The notes under the pieces were generated by a model that saw nothing but the letters and a program-made list of their open reading frames with translations, ran no database searches and had not been told where the DNA came from. The position numbers and the translations under genes are program-made. Below, piece by piece: positions 11,144 through 26,100 of a stretch of 64,000 nucleotides of DNA (the first letter of the stretch is position 1; each line of letters starts with the position of its first letter). The DNA comes from Synchiropus splendidus. Taxonomy: Eukaryota > Chordata > Actinopteri > Syngnathiformes > Callionymidae. Where the stretch lies: positions 5,458,501 to 5,522,500 of the forward strand of contig NC_071340.1 in the NCBI RefSeq assembly GCF_027744825.2. Reading direction: 5' to 3'.

Positions 11144-14100
11144 CTGAGACAGAAGACATAAGTTAGTTCGAAGATAATGACTAGTGAAGTGAAAAGCGTA
11201 TCAGACAAATTTATCTCATACGACCACCATCAGTGCTGTTAACCAGCAGGGTGCTGATGGAAATTGGACTACTGTAGGTCGAAGACAAAGACGGAGAGGG
11301 GGGAGGTGTGTCAGTATACAGAGGGAGAAGAGGAAAGACAAATGGGTTTGAGAGTAGGGACTCTGAATGTGGGAACTATGACAGGGAAAGCTAGAGAGTT
11401 GGCTGACATGATGCAGAGGAGGAAGGTGGATATTCTGTGTGTTCAGGAGACCAAGTGGAGAGGAAGCAAGGCTAGGAGCTTAGGAGCAGGGTTTAAACTG
11501 GTTTATCAAGGTGTAGATGGAAAGAGGAATGGAGTGGGAGTCATTTTGAAGGAGGAGTTTGTCAGGAATGTTCTAGAAGTGAGAGTATCACACGAGTTAT
11601 CGGCCTCAAGTTAGAAATTGAAGGGGTCATCTTCAATATAGTTAGTGCCTATGCCCCACAGGTGGGGTTTGACCTTGAGGAGAAGGAGACCTTCTTGGAC
11701 AAATTAGATGAACTGCAGGAGAGTATTCTGAGAGGTGAGCGAGTGGTCATTGGGCAGACTTCACTGGACATGTTGGTGCAGGAAACAGAGGTGATGAGGA
11801 AGTGATGGGAACTTTGGTATCCAAGATAGGAACATTGAAGGTCAGATGGTTGTAGACTTTGCAAAAAGAATGGAAATGTCTGTGGTCAATATTTTCATCC
11901 AGAAGAGAGAGGACCAAGGTGACTTACAGTAGTGGAGGTAGGAACACACAGGTGGATTACACCTGGTGTAGACCATATCACTTGAAGGAGATGAGTGATT
12001 GTAAAGTAATAGTGGGTGAGAGTGTGGCCAGACAACTTAGGGTGGTTTGTGCAGGATGACAATGGTGGTGAGGAAGGTGACGAGGGCAAATGCAGAAAAG
12101 AAGACAAAGTGGTGGGAGCTGAAAGAGGAAGAGGCTTGTGTTGCCTTCAGGGAGGGATTGAAGCAGGCTTTGGGTGGCCAAGAAGGACTTCCAGATGACT
12201 GGACAACTACGGCTGAGGTGATCAGGGAGACAGGTAGAAGAGTTCTTGGTGTGTCGTTTCGAAGAAAAGTGGATAAGGACACTCGGCGGTGGAATGAAGA
12301 AGTACAGGAGTGCGTACAAAGGAAGAGGCTAGGTAAGGAAAAGTGGTACTTTGAGAGAACAGAAGTGAGTAGACAGGAGTACAGGGAGGCCCAGCATAAG
12401 GCAAAGGTAGTGGTGTCAGAGAGATAGAGATGGGAAGGACGTGCAGCAGGTTAGGGTGATGAAGGATAGAGAGGGAGATGTTTTGACTGACAACAGAAGT
12501 GTGTTGGGAAGATGGAAAGAGTACTTTGAAGAGCTGAGTAGAAGCAGTAGCCATTGTAGATCACGACATAGAAAAGATTAGTAAGGCTGAAGTGAGGAGG
12601 GCATTGAAGAGGATGAAGTGTGGAAAGGCAGTGGCTCCTGATGATATACCTGTGGAAGTGTTTAGGAGAGGTTTTTGACTAGAACATTTAACAAGGTCTT
12701 TGAGAGTGAGAAGATCCATGAGGAATGGAGGAGAAGTGTGCTGGTGCCCATTTTCAAGAGATGTAGAAGGGAGATGTAAAGTGTTGTGGCAACTATAGGG
12801 GGATTAAGTTGATGAGACATAAAATGAAGTTGTGGGAAAGTGTAGTGGAATGTAGACTAAGGAGAGAAGTTAACATATGTGAGCAACAGTTTGGCTTCAT
12901 GCCGAAAAAGAGCACCACAGATGCAGTGTTTGCTTAGAGGATGTTCATGGAGAAGTACAGAGAAGGTCAGATGGAGCTCCATTGTGTCTTTGTGGACCTT
13001 GTGGTATTGTATGAAGACGTATGGCGTGGCAGAGAAGTATGTTCGAATGGTGCAGGACATGTATGCCAGGTGTAAGACAGTGGAGTTCAAGGTGGAGGTG
13101 GGACTGCACCAAGGCTCAGCTCTGAGCCCCTTCTTGTTTGCGATGGTGATGGACAGGTTGACAGATTACACAAGATTCCCCTTGGACAAAGATGTTTGCA
13201 GATGACATTGTGATCTATGGTGAGAGCAGGGAGCAAGTGGAAGATAACCTAGAGAGGTGGAGCTTTGCCTTAGAAAGGAGAGGAATGAAGGTTAGCTGCA
13301 GTAAGGAGAAGTGTCAGGTGTGATGTGTGACAAAAGGGATGCAAGGGAGGCAAGGATGAAAGGGAAAGTGTACAAAACGGTGGTCAGGCAATGTTGCATG
13401 GTTTTGAAACAGTGGCGCTGGGGGGGCATCATATGTCAGGTGTTTAGGAGACAAAGTCAGAGAGGCTAGATTGAGATAGTTTGGACATGTACAGAGGAGA
13501 GATATAGAAATCATGAGTCAACTGGAATGATGCAACCTGCTATGCAGCAAAGTCAAAAGGCTCTTAGCAGGATTTTCATTTTATTCAATTACAGCTAAAT
13601 GTTGAACCACAGAAACCTCTAGAAACTAAGTTTCAGCAATTGAAATATTCTGAAAGACAGACATTGGGATATTTTTTCATTTTTCATTTGAATCTATTTT
13701 AAGTTCTACTCACTTGTTCCCCAGTTCCTTTTCTGTCACTACCACCTCCAAAACATGCCAGGTAGCTTCACTCTTTGGCTTCTTGCCGTCTTTAGTGATG
13801 TGGCCGATGCAGATGCCAGCGATCTCGCCAATGTGTTTGGAAGAGAACTCAAAGGTGTCGGTGGCTCCACTGTGATCAGGTCATAACAAATAAACAAAGC
13901 AAATTATGCCACAAATTTCTCCCTCCTCACTGAATAAACCCTCTCTGTGAGAAGAAGAAAATGTATAATGCAGCCAGCCTCATTTGCGTCCAGCAACACT
14001 GGATTATCTGAGTCTGGATGGTTTCAAATCCCACATGATCTCAATACAAGCTAACATCATTTGTTAGTAACCGCAGCTAACAAGATATTTAAAGGCCATC

Positions 14101-17100
14101 AGTGAGGCTAGGGGTCACTATCGAGTTATTATTGTCATTGATTTGAAAAAGTCGATGTGTCTTCACGAGAATAGATGAGGGATTTGAACGCCAACCTCTG
14201 GAACTTCTTCTTCTTGTTCTCCAAGACAAACTCCTTGGACCGAGCCTTCCTTCCCTCCAGAATGATCCAGACGTTTTCACTGGTAGAAGCTTCATCTGTG
14301 TTTGCAGTTGTTGCAGCAATTTCATATTCTGAGACAGAGAGATGTTCAGGTTTCTTCTCAAGCCTGGACAACGACATCCATTCTTCCACTCACTGATTTT
14401 GTCGGCGAGGTCCACTGTATCATTATTGGCACAGGCCAGCTCCCTCATCGTCTGTTTGTCGCCTCCAGTTTTGGACAGCCAACGATCACAGGGGAAGCGA
14501 AACGTCTGGTCCATGGCTTCGTCCTTCACTTCAACATACTCCAAGTGCCAACCAGGTGATGGGCCTGATCAGTGGGATGATAACCTTAGGGATGCTTGGC
14601 ATCCATGGGGCTGTCACCTCTCACCCTCTCACCTTTGTTATCATGCCAGACCCGCACCTTGGACAGCTCACCCAGACTCAGCATGTCAGGGAACCTAAAC
14701 ACGTCCTTCGTCTTACGCTCAAACTTGTTCCTGTTGGTGCTCTCCTTCAGTGCCAGCATTCCGGTGTCCCCAAACTCTCCAAACAGTATCAGGAACACGT
14801 TGGCGTCAGTACCAGCACCTGCGCACAAAATATTTCAGTTTCATATGGCCCACACAAGCAGTCCGTGAGCTGACCCACCTCCAATGTCACTGGTCTGGAC
14901 CTGGATGATGTAGGTAGTCTTCTCCACCATTTCCTCATCGTCCACCACAGCAGGTAGCTCACACATTTTTGTCCTCTTCGGCCCCTTGCTCTTTGACAGC
15001 CAGTTGTCGTAGGTGAATGAATAAACCTCCTCCGTGGTCAAGTTCCTCATGAGGATCTTCAACACAAACAAGTGAAGTCATGGACATTCAGAATGATTTC
15101 ATTTACGATTGATTCTCATGGGGACTTTTAACGCCCATGTCAGGTAATAGTCAAAGTGTCAAACCACATTTGTTTGCAAAGATAGAAAATATCTAGAGTT
15201 ACCCGGTCCAGAAACCAGTCAGGGCGACTTCCTGTACCATCTATACGGACTCTGATCTTCTTCAGGGGGCTGATGTCGTCAATCTCCAGTGTAAAGATGT
15301 CCTCTTGACCTCTTTCAAACCTACATCAGAGCGATGTTTATCCAACTGCTGGGATTGGCGGGCATGGGCACAACACACCTATCTCCATTTTTGGGAAGCT
15401 GCATCTCCTCTGTGCTTCCGTTGGCACCACATACAGTCAGGAAGATGTTGGTGTCAGTGCCAGCGTATTGTATATCGCCAGTCACAACTGTGATTGAGTA
15501 TACTACCTGGAAGACCCATGTGGTGTAGGATTTATCAATTCATTTAAAGTGCTGCCATATTTTGGGGCTGGGACTCACCTTGCGGATGATATTGATGGTG
15601 CTTGAGTCTAGCACATTCAAGAGTCTCACGGTCAGACCGTCACCTCTGTCTTTTGCCAGCCAGCACTTACATGGAAAGATGTACTTGATACCCTTGGTTG
15701 GCACGGCAACTGTCAGCTCATCTACCAACCAGCAGCTCTCTGGTGTGACGCCATTGTGCCCGAGCTATGATGAGAAGACGTGTTAGCTGAAGTGACAGAA
15801 GGAAGCTTTTTTGACTGTTGATGTCAGCACAGGCGTGGGCTCATGTCTTTTCTCACCTCCACCCTCTTGATCTCACCCACATCAGACCCATAACAGACAA
15901 AATGCTCCATGGAGCCTGAGGCAAAGCACGCCTTTCCTTCAGGCAGGTCAAGCCACAGGCGGTCGGTCTCCACATCACCTGCACCAAGGATGATGACATA
16001 GACACGGGCGGTGGTGCTGGAATCACGCTCAACACCAGTGGACAGGGTGAAGTGGTAGGGAATGACTGAGCGAGAGAAAGAAGACGTAGTTTGTTAGACT
16101 TCTTCTTCCTCCTACGGTCTTGAAGTTCATGGATGACTTGTATGTGTAGGGCAGTGCTCTTAACGGAAATAAACACAAAACACAAAATGGCATTGGAACT
16201 TCATGTGGGAGGTTTCAGCTCCAACAAAACAAAGCGTTTTCGATAGGTGGGGTCAATGCCCGTTTTTGAATTCTAATTTCTAATGTAAATATTTCAAATG
16301 ATAGAAAGCAATGAAAATCACACTGCTATGTTCCAGAGGGGTCAAGTATTATTTTGAAAGACACTCAGATTACTCTTTAACTGAAACTGAGATTAAATGT
16401 TCTTTAATGAATTGTGATTTTCATTTTTGCCATAATCACAAGCCCTATGTGAGTGGTTGCCGTGTGACGTTAACACACAGAACAAAACAAAAAAGAAAAT
16501 CTGTGAGGCCTTACTAGGTCCTTCTGACACCATGGCTACTTTTTTCTTCTTCTTCTTCTTGTTTGCGTTCCAGTCCAGACCCGCTTTGGCCTGAGCGAGC
16601 ATCTTGGAGTAGGGATCCATGTTTCGATCACCCTCGTAGTCCTGCATCAGATCGGTCAAAACAAATCCTGAAACCCAACAATCTTAATGTTAGAACAAAC
16701 CTTGATGTAGAAGGTCCTCTCCACCCGTTTGTCCTCCCTTTTGGTAGACAGCCAGCGCTCACACAGGAACATGTAGGACTCTTCTGTGTCCAGGTCTACC
16801 ACCTCCACCTGGTCCAGGTACCAGTCAGCTGCCACCATAAAGTTATCATGGCGAATTCGGATCTTGAAGACTTGGCCCAGGTCAACTGCTTCCATGGTGA
16901 ATTTGTCCACCTGCGAGTCGGCAAGAATAAAACCTGAGACATTTTACACATGACTATTGTGGAGCACGCCGATGCTACCTGTCCTCTCTCAAACTTGTTC
17001 TTATTGTTCTTAGACTTGGAGAGTTTCCGCTCCCCTGTGTCTCCCAGGTCGCCGTAGATGGTGAGGAAGACGTTGGCGTCAGTTCCTGCTCCGTACATTT

Positions 17101-20100
17101 CGCCTGTCCTCACAGACACCTCATACGTGTGAGCTGTGGTCGGTGAAATGAGTAGTAGTGCAGTTTATGATCTCATAGTAGACAGGGAGAGACTGATTGT
17201 ATAGACCTAAAAACACCCCAAGTGTGAAATTTTAACTTACTCTCCAAAGCATCTTCCACTTCCGTCTCTGTAGTTTTCAGCTTGCCGTCTCTCAACAGCT
17301 TCTCTGTGATGATATCTGAGGGAACGAGCTCCCGTACAGTCTCCCCATCATCCTCAGATTTGGCCAACCAGCACTCGCACGGGAAGATGGTGGTCTCAGA
17401 CCCCTGAGAGAGACGTGTCCGTCTTAAATGTGCCACACAAAGTCAACATTCGTTCTTACTTTTCCTTTCCTGAGCTGACGTCTGATTTCCACCCTATCCA
17501 GATGCCACCCTGGGTTGGTTCCCCTGTTGTCGTGTCCCACCCTGATCTTCTCGATGACATCACCGATATCCTCAAGCTGTCATGAACAACACAGTGAGTT
17601 CACTGAGGGATTGCCATGGCTGCAGATGGCAACAGCGCTGACCTCCACGATGAACATGTCCTCAGCTCCCCTCTCAAAGTAGAGTCGTCTCTCTCTCTTG
17701 TTGACGCAGAGATGCTTCAGCTGCGTACATACTCCTTTCCTCCCATACAAAACGATAAAGACGCTAGCGTTGGTTCCGGCAGCGAACACGTCACTGGTGA
17801 ATATTTTGATCTCATAAGGGACAACTGGGAAGTTAGGAAGAGGTGAGTACATTAGCAAGTTTCTGACTTTAAATACACTGAAGTCATTTGTCTTTTCTTC
17901 CGTCATCTTTGTCTAGTACATGCTGCCTACATCTGTCGCGCAGGGCTGGGGACCACTGCAGCGACAAGAACTTGTTCTTTTGGCCACCATTGCCCAAAAC
18001 CCATCAGGACCTGTGGCATCAGTAGAATTCCTGTAGCACACAATCTCACCTCCTAGGTCTCGTGTTGTTGGCCTCCTTTATTAAATTACGTTGAAATTAC
18101 TTTATTATCAAAACTGTATGAAATGCAGATTAGTTATATAGTTTATTCACATAGTCAAGTTGGGAGAGACTGCTTAATTTAATTACATTTTTAGATTCAT
18201 TAATAAAGTTTATGTTTGGCTGAATGAGGGAATTCATTGAAAATATATGAATGTAAGGTTTGCCTAATCTTCACATTGATAACTCGTATATAAAGCAGCA
18301 AAGGCTCCGCCTTGTTATTAAAATCAATTCACACCTGAGCTTGTGGCATTATGAAGGAGCTGATGACTTTGTGTGAACCCATTGGACAGAGTGTTTTCAG
18401 TTAAATATTCAACTTTAATACAAAAATGTGACGTGATTAACAGATTTGCCACAGTATTTTAGTCTTTTGGTTGTTTGTGACCTGTCTAGACTTTTCTCTT
18501 GGTGTTGCACCATGGCTCTTCTGGGGGCTCATTCAAAGGTTGTGCATTTGCGTTGGTGATACAACTTGTCTTTTTATAGCTGCCTGTGCTTAGCCTCATC
18601 TTCTTTCAGACCAATGTCATTGGTCTGTACTGGTTTCATTCCACAACTTCCATCTGAGAGTCTCAGTCATCTGTCTCTCCCAAATACCTTAAAATACACA
18701 TCAAAGACTCTTACAACGTACAAGGCATGTAGAACTCGGTCTGAAGCTCTGCAGGGTAAAGGTCCCTGACGATTGCTCCATCGTCTTCTGCTTTGTCCAA
18801 CCAGCGTCCACATGGAAATTGAAGCCTCTGACCTTGAGATGGGGCATCAATCTCTACCCAGTCTAGGAACCAACCCGGAGATCCCCCTGCCAGACTCAAG
18901 TGTTAGGGTTATGTTTGACACAGCAACTGGAGTCCTCCTCACCTGAGTTGTCATGACCGATGCGCAGCTTCTCCAGATCGCCCAGATCCACGGCCTCCAC
19001 TGTGAACTCATTGATCATCCCCTGCTCGTACTTGTTCTTGTAGTTCTTACAGGCCTTCAGGTTTATGATTCCTGTTGAGTGGGAAACATTGCTGCTTCTT
19101 GCTCTTTAGAGAAATCCAATTTACACACCGACCTGTGTCATCCTTTCCACCAAACAAAATGGCAAAGACATTAGCATCGGTTCCTGCGTATTTCTTCTCC
19201 CCAGTTTTTATTTTGATGTTGTAGGTGGTGGACATGGCTGCAGGAAGAAATGTAACCAGTCAGCATGTGAACATTGTGCACATTGACACTGATGCAGCAT
19301 TTTACATTTTTGCTCAAGTCCCAAAGCGGCGCCAGTTCCCTCCCCATCGTTGTCCTTCCTCATGAACGCCTCATCCACTGGAACCAGCTCTCGAGCGATC
19401 TGACCGTCGTCCTCGTCTACGGCCAGCCAGCGGTTACAGGGGAAGTAGTACCTACACCATGTGGGACAAGAAGGGGCAGCGAATCATGGATAAACGGCTG
19501 ACTTTGGAGTCAGCATAGGAGGCAAAACAAGAGCACGCCAGTATATTAGGCCATGGGAGTGAGGATGGGTTGACATATAAATGTACATATATGTTGTCTT
19601 GTAACACAGTTAAGAAGGTCTTCCCACAACTAATTACACTCTTAACACATCAAGCTCACGCGGTGTGCTGTGAATGCCATATAGGAAGAGATGCAGAGGC
19701 AGACCTGGAAGGCTGTGGTGATTTGTTTTTGTAAGATATAAGTTTTGCCTACGTCGTGTCGTCTTTTGTGTCCACGATCTCCACTCGATCCAGGTACCAG
19801 GACGAACTGGACTGTGTGTTGTCATGACGAATGCGAAGCTTCTTCAACGGTCCCAAGTCGACGGCTGCCACGGAAAAAATGTCTTCCTGCAAGAGACCAA
19901 CCATAAATGACAATCAGTCTTGAATGTACTTTTGACCAAGACTGTTCATACCTGACAGGGGTGACATTTGAGCTAACCCTAATCCTAACCCTGTGTCATT
20001 TGAGCTTTCATTACGACAGCATCGTGGGTTCAAACAGCACCGACATCCCTTCTCTGCCAGTGCTTATTGTGCATTTGTTTTCTTCAGTACTCAGATCTTA

Positions 20101-23100
20101 CGTTCTCATACATGAGATTGAAATAAACAACCACTGTAGTTGTGAGAGACAAATGCAATATAAACAAACACCTGGTGACAGTAAATTGAATGAAACCAAA
20201 CATCAGACCAACCCAATGGGAATTGTTCCGCTCATCCCGATTGGCCACAGGAGGCCTGCGCTGAAGTCTAAAATATCTCTCACCTCCCCGACATGTTCGC
20301 ATCAGGTTGTGTCCCACCCATATTTATATGTAGATGCATCTTACATTTTAGCCAGCGGTTGAGGTGATGTGACTAGTCTTACCTGCATGCATTCAAACTT
20401 GTTGAGGTTGTCACTGTTCTTGAGGTGGCGCTCCCCAGTGTCTCCATTTTCTCCATAAATATTGATGAAGACGTTGGCATCTGTCCCGGCGCCCAGCATG
20501 TGTCCAGTGAAGACACTGACTTCATAGATGTTGACTGTAAGACAATACACAGCATGAATGACTAATCTGCTCCTTGACCCTTCGGTCAGCCGGCAAACTG
20601 AGTCAAATCACATGCCTCATCTCACCACAACTCCAGGAGTGAGTCACATTAAAGGAACAGACTGGATGAACACATTATCTCTGAGGATAGGGTGTCAGCA
20701 GAACTAGGAATGTTCCTTTCACAACAGCTTAACAGTGAAAAACAGACCTTGCAAAGATTTTCTAAACTGTAATTGAGCAGCTGACTCGTCACTGTCATGA
20801 TGAGACATTTGAATAAATAAACAAAACAGTAATACTTTCACCTCTGAGAGGAGGATTCTACTTGCTTTGAGTTTGAATCATAATTATAAAAATGAATATT
20901 GACGGACAAATAAAGGAGAAAAAATAAGTGAGTTAAAAATGTTTTTCAATTGTATGAAAAAAATATTTAAAAAATATCAAAGCTTTAAATGGCATTTAAT
21001 TTTTAGGTCCTGACGATACCTTCCAAATCAGTCTCCTCAGGCAGAAGCTCCACCACCAGCTCGTCGTCCTCCTCCCCTCGCGCCAGCCACCGTGAACATG
21101 GGAAATGGTAGGTCAGCACCACCTCCTGCATCTCCTCTCCACCGTCTTCATTTTCCACTTCGTCGTGCTTCTTCTTCTTTTTTTTCTTTTTCTTGTCCTC
21201 TGTTTTCCCCTTGCGCACCATGGTCGTGATAAGATGCTTGACATCCACCGATTCCAGGAACCAGCCCGCGGCAACCCCGGAGTTGTCGTGGCCGATGCGG
21301 ATCTTGAACATCTTGCCCACATCTTTGGCTAAAATCTAAGAGGTGAGGCGACATAGCAATTACAACCTTAAAAACTGCTCACCTAGAGACAGACCTAGAC
21401 ACTATATTTGTACGTTACATTTGTTGCCTTACCTTAGTCTGGCTAAGATCTTATTTTTTAATGCATGTCAATAGCTTTTTACAGTTATGGGGAGAAATCC
21501 AAATTCTCTAACTCTTAGCGTGTCTAAGCTCAAAGAGGAAGTATCTGCGCCTCTGAACTGACATTGTGAAAGCTTATTCACATATCCTACAATTTGTAGG
21601 AGTGGTGACACTCCACACTGTAAACTGTGCCACTGACAACATGGAGCAACCATGGATAGCTATTGCCTAGAAAAGTGAAGAGCTGTGCTTTTGCTCATGA
21701 GAGGAACATGCAGTTGTTTGTTTTTCAAGGCAGTATCTGCTGTGCGGCTGCAACAAACCCATGCAGCACAGTCTATGGAGCAAAGATCTCACACAAAGCC
21801 CATTTCCTAAGTTGCAGATTTTGCAGGAAACCACTGACTTAACTGGATCTGTACTTTGAAGCCGGTGTTGTCAGGAAACAAAAATGCACACTGGGGCTCT
21901 CTAAAGATGGTCTCATCCCTTTACAACTCATCAGATTATCTTGGAGCTGAGATTATTGTCAAGTGCAAATCCTCAAATCCTTCTTGTTTGGGTTCCTGTC
22001 ATAAGCAGAGTTGTGTAATGATTCACTTTTGTCATGGTTTTATTTTTTTCCTGACACTTCCCAGCTTCCCAGTTTTAAAATCCATCTTAAATCCAGGGTG
22101 AGGTTAGGGTTAGGGCTAAGTGCTAGGTTAGATTGTGCCTATTAACCAGCATGATCTCTGCTCGGTTTCCACAGCTAATCCCTCCACTCCACCCCACCAC
22201 TCTTCACCCATCCCATGGCTATCCCCAGCCTTTGTCTTTCTATTGTGTGACCCGCTACCCACGCAGTCAGGATATGCCACGAGACGCAGAACATGTGCTT
22301 CAGTTGAAAACCTAATGTAACATGTAATGATGAAGGCTGCCCTCTGTCTAAACGTAGTCCATTGAAGTCACTTGAAGACAGCTGCTATTTGACACCCTGG
22401 GAGTAGGGATGTAACAGTTACAGGTATGGTATATCGTGACAAAATTTTTGATGTTAGTAAAACCCTGTCTTTTAGAATTTGCAGTCAAACCGTGTTTGAA
22501 TATCTCACTTTGGCAATAACTGAGTATGGAGTAGTGATTACATTGTGTTCATTATTGGAATCTGACTGTGCATTTTCCTCATTGAATCAGATAAAATATA
22601 TGATGTTGAAACAGCAGAAACGTCACCTCTGTTGATTAACATTTGAACAAACCAGCACATGAAGATGACCACTCGTAACCGTTGTACCATTAACATATGT
22701 GAACTGCTGATGGTCTCCTGCCGTCTGTGATTTATTTTGCGCACAATCACATGATCAGAGCATAAAGGAGACTTCTTATGTTCTAGAATCATATGTGCTA
22801 CATCCTGCTGTTCTTGGTTGGAAGCATCCAAAGGTCACTCAACAGTGACATATACCACATGTATTTCAGTAGTTTTCCTTTTGCACTTCAGCACACTGCA
22901 ACAATACCGTGATACTGTGACATTCCTATTTGGGAGTGAGAACGTGTTGCAACTAACAAGCTGAACCAGTCATTTAAAATGGCATGAAATGTGTTATATT
23001 GAGATATAAGGAGGAGGAGATTAACAATATATTAATGGTTTGCTTACTTAATAACCTGCATTTTTAGTGACCTTTTTGAAAAGCAGAAGTCTAAAACCAT

Positions 23101-26100
23101 GACAGTCATCCCACCTTGAATATCTCAGTGGTGTCTCTTTCAAAGTTGTTGGATCTGCTCTCAATTCTGATGACCTCTGTCTTCCCCTTGTCTCCATAGA
23201 TTTGGATGAAGACTCGGGCGTTGGTGCCTGCAAACGCCACATCTCCAGTGATGACTGATATCTCGTAGTTAATGACTGAAAAATAAGAACATTATTTTAG
23301 GTTGCTGCTCATTTGGACTCAGATGTTCATGTCGGTCCTTCATTAATCTTGAGCATTAGAGAGCCCCACCACAGTTGTGATGTAGCTACCATTGTAAACC
23401 ATCTAAAGGTTCTGCTCACATTGCTCCACGTCCAGGATCTCACTGGGGTACATCTCCACCTCAGTTTTCCCGTCTGCTTCGTCCTTACTGAGCCAGCGGT
23501 GACAGGGGAACATGTACTGCTTCCCACACTGTGGAACCACAATCTGAACACTGTCCAAGAACCAGCCGGCCCGCATGCCTTCGTTGTTGTGGCCTATCAA
23601 CAGGCGGTTGATCTGTGAATGATGAGCTTCAGTGAATGAAGTAAAGGAATAATCACACATCTTTCATGACACGTCTACCCTATGAGCTAGGTCTTCATCA
23701 CTTTACTCACTTTCAGACACACAAAACATTTTATTTGAAGGCCCCGATCTGTGTGTGATTGATGACTGATGTTGTGTTTCACACTTGTTTCTGATCATCT
23801 GTGGTTGAATTTTCATGACTCTATCAGTCCATTATCTTACAGGTTTCTCATGTTGCATGGTGGGGTAAGGAGGTAAAGAAAACTCAGACTTCCCGCTGTC
23901 AAAAAACATCCTCTGACTCCTCTGGAAAGGTACCCATTATTTTTACAATTTGTGCATTCTTTTTGTTGCGCTGTTTTGTTTTGTGCTATCATTTGATGTC
24001 ATGTAGGGAATTATGTGTTGAATAGGTGGCTGTGAGAATTAGTTGTGTCTCACTTGACCAATGTCAGCCGTCTCCACAGTGAAGATGTCGATGCGACCTG
24101 TCTCGAAGTAGTTGCCCAAGTTGTTGTCAGAGACCGCCAGCATCATCTTGCTGGTGTCCCCGTTCTCCCCATACAGCTTGACAAAGACGGTAGAGTCCGA
24201 GCTGCCTCCTGGAATGTTCCCTGTCTTCACAGCAATCTGATAGTTGACGTCTGGTGAGCAAAAACGTCACATTGACAGTTGAACCTCTCAGCAAGCATGA
24301 TTCTCTTACTCACTGTACAGACGTTGGCCATCAGTGAGTGGCACTAACTCTCGTACAATCTGTCCATCATCTTCGCTACGATCCAGCCAGCTGGAGAAGA
24401 GTTGTAAAATGCAGTGGTTCATACTCGTGGACTAGAAAAGCATGAACAGAACTCACCGATTACAGTGGAACTCTACAGCTTGAGTTTCTGCCTGTCCCTC
24501 CTCTCTCACAATCACTTTATCCAGGTACCAACCATTGCCACCACCTTTACCATCATGCCCGATCCTCACTCTGTGCACCTGACCAATGGCCACGGCTTCG
24601 ATTATGAACTCATCCAACTGAAAGATGGAAGCACAAAGGTCAAATCCACTTGCTCATATCTGGAACTGGAACCCACAACCATTGAAATGAGCAGCAATGC
24701 TGTGTTTCACCTCATGCTCTTATTGGCTACTTCAAGTGGTTCTGCAGGTCTGATTCAGCCAGCAGAACTTAACTTTAAAACAAATGATGTACTCACATTT
24801 CCCTTCTCAAATTTGTTGACATTGTTTTTGCAGACGACCAGCTCCCTATTTCCTGTGTCTCCTTGGTCGCCGATAAGGTTGATGAATACAGATGCATCCG
24901 TGCCACTGCCGCTGACTGTTCCGGTGCAGACTGTCACCCTGTACTTTATCACTGCGGTGTGGCAGACATTTACATTCACTTCATGTGACAGACACCAACA
25001 AAGGACCCCAGAATTTCATGAGGTTAAAAAGGGCTTGACTTTTTCCAGTAAAAGACACCTGTTAAATAAGAAATTGATTTACTGTTTATTTAATGTGAGT
25101 CATGGATTCCAACACATTATCGCTCCTGAAATGTCAAGTAGCAACTTTTTTCAAGTGGACTTTTGTGTCCATCAGTGTCGTAAATGTCAGTTTCGCCCTC
25201 TGTGCCATTTCCTGATGCAGTAGGCTGCGTGTTACATAACAACGACGGTGGTTGGGTTAGTGTTAAGTGATGCTCCTTTCTCACTCAATTCTCAATTCCA
25301 TGTCACTTGGTATATATAGTACAATCATGTGCGTCACTCACATGCCAGACTTATGTTGCTATGCACTGCAAGAAAAGTGCAAGGCTCTAAAAGCTGCTAT
25401 ATACACTAAGTGACAAATCAGGTTAAACCCCAACTAATCCTTTGAACATTAATCACATGGAAAGGGATCAGTTGACTGCGTGGCATGTTGACATAAAAGC
25501 TTAATTTTTCGTCAACAATGGGCATGAAAGTCCACTTGTAAACAGTTGACACACTATATGACACCTTTGGAGTAACAGTGTGTTATCAAATCAGCTTGAC
25601 CTTGAAGAATAGAGTGCAGGCAGGGTGGAAACAACCGTGACGTCAGTGTAGCAACAAGAGAGAAAGAAAAAAAATAAGTCAGTTGTGGTCACTGCCATGA
25701 TGTGTGGTTCAGAGCAGGTGTGCCCCATCTTTTCAACACACTTATCACTCCCAGGGCAAAGTCAAACAGCGACTTTCTTCATGTGACCGTGTTGATGCAG
25801 AAGTCAGCCTTCAGCCTGACATGTTCACACCATACGCTTTCAAATAACGCACTTGTTCCACCATCCACTGCATATCCTGATGCTGTGGGTAGCGTGTAGC
25901 GGAGGACGGAGGTTGGAGTTTGTAATAAATTCTGATCCGAGTGTATCTGCCTTTATGGAATACATTCATTTGAAACTGCATTTAGTTTAAGTCAACTATT
26001 ACACAATGAGGGAAACAATGTGTTACGAATGTAAGTAGAATAATATAAGTTTAAAATGAAATGCAAGGCTGACAGTCAGTTCATTAGCTCTGCATTTGGG

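Noticed and set aside
19970..19995. ctaaccctaatcctaaccctg, a telomere-like repeat
   Set aside because: Only about three imperfect units. A similar short run (ggttagggttaggg) lies near 22100. Too short to call an interstitial telomere.
24414..25223. 269-codon plus-strand open frame
   Set aside because: Its first part lies antisense over LOXHD1 exons 24617-24457 and 24951-24797, whose coding constraint explains the absence of stops.
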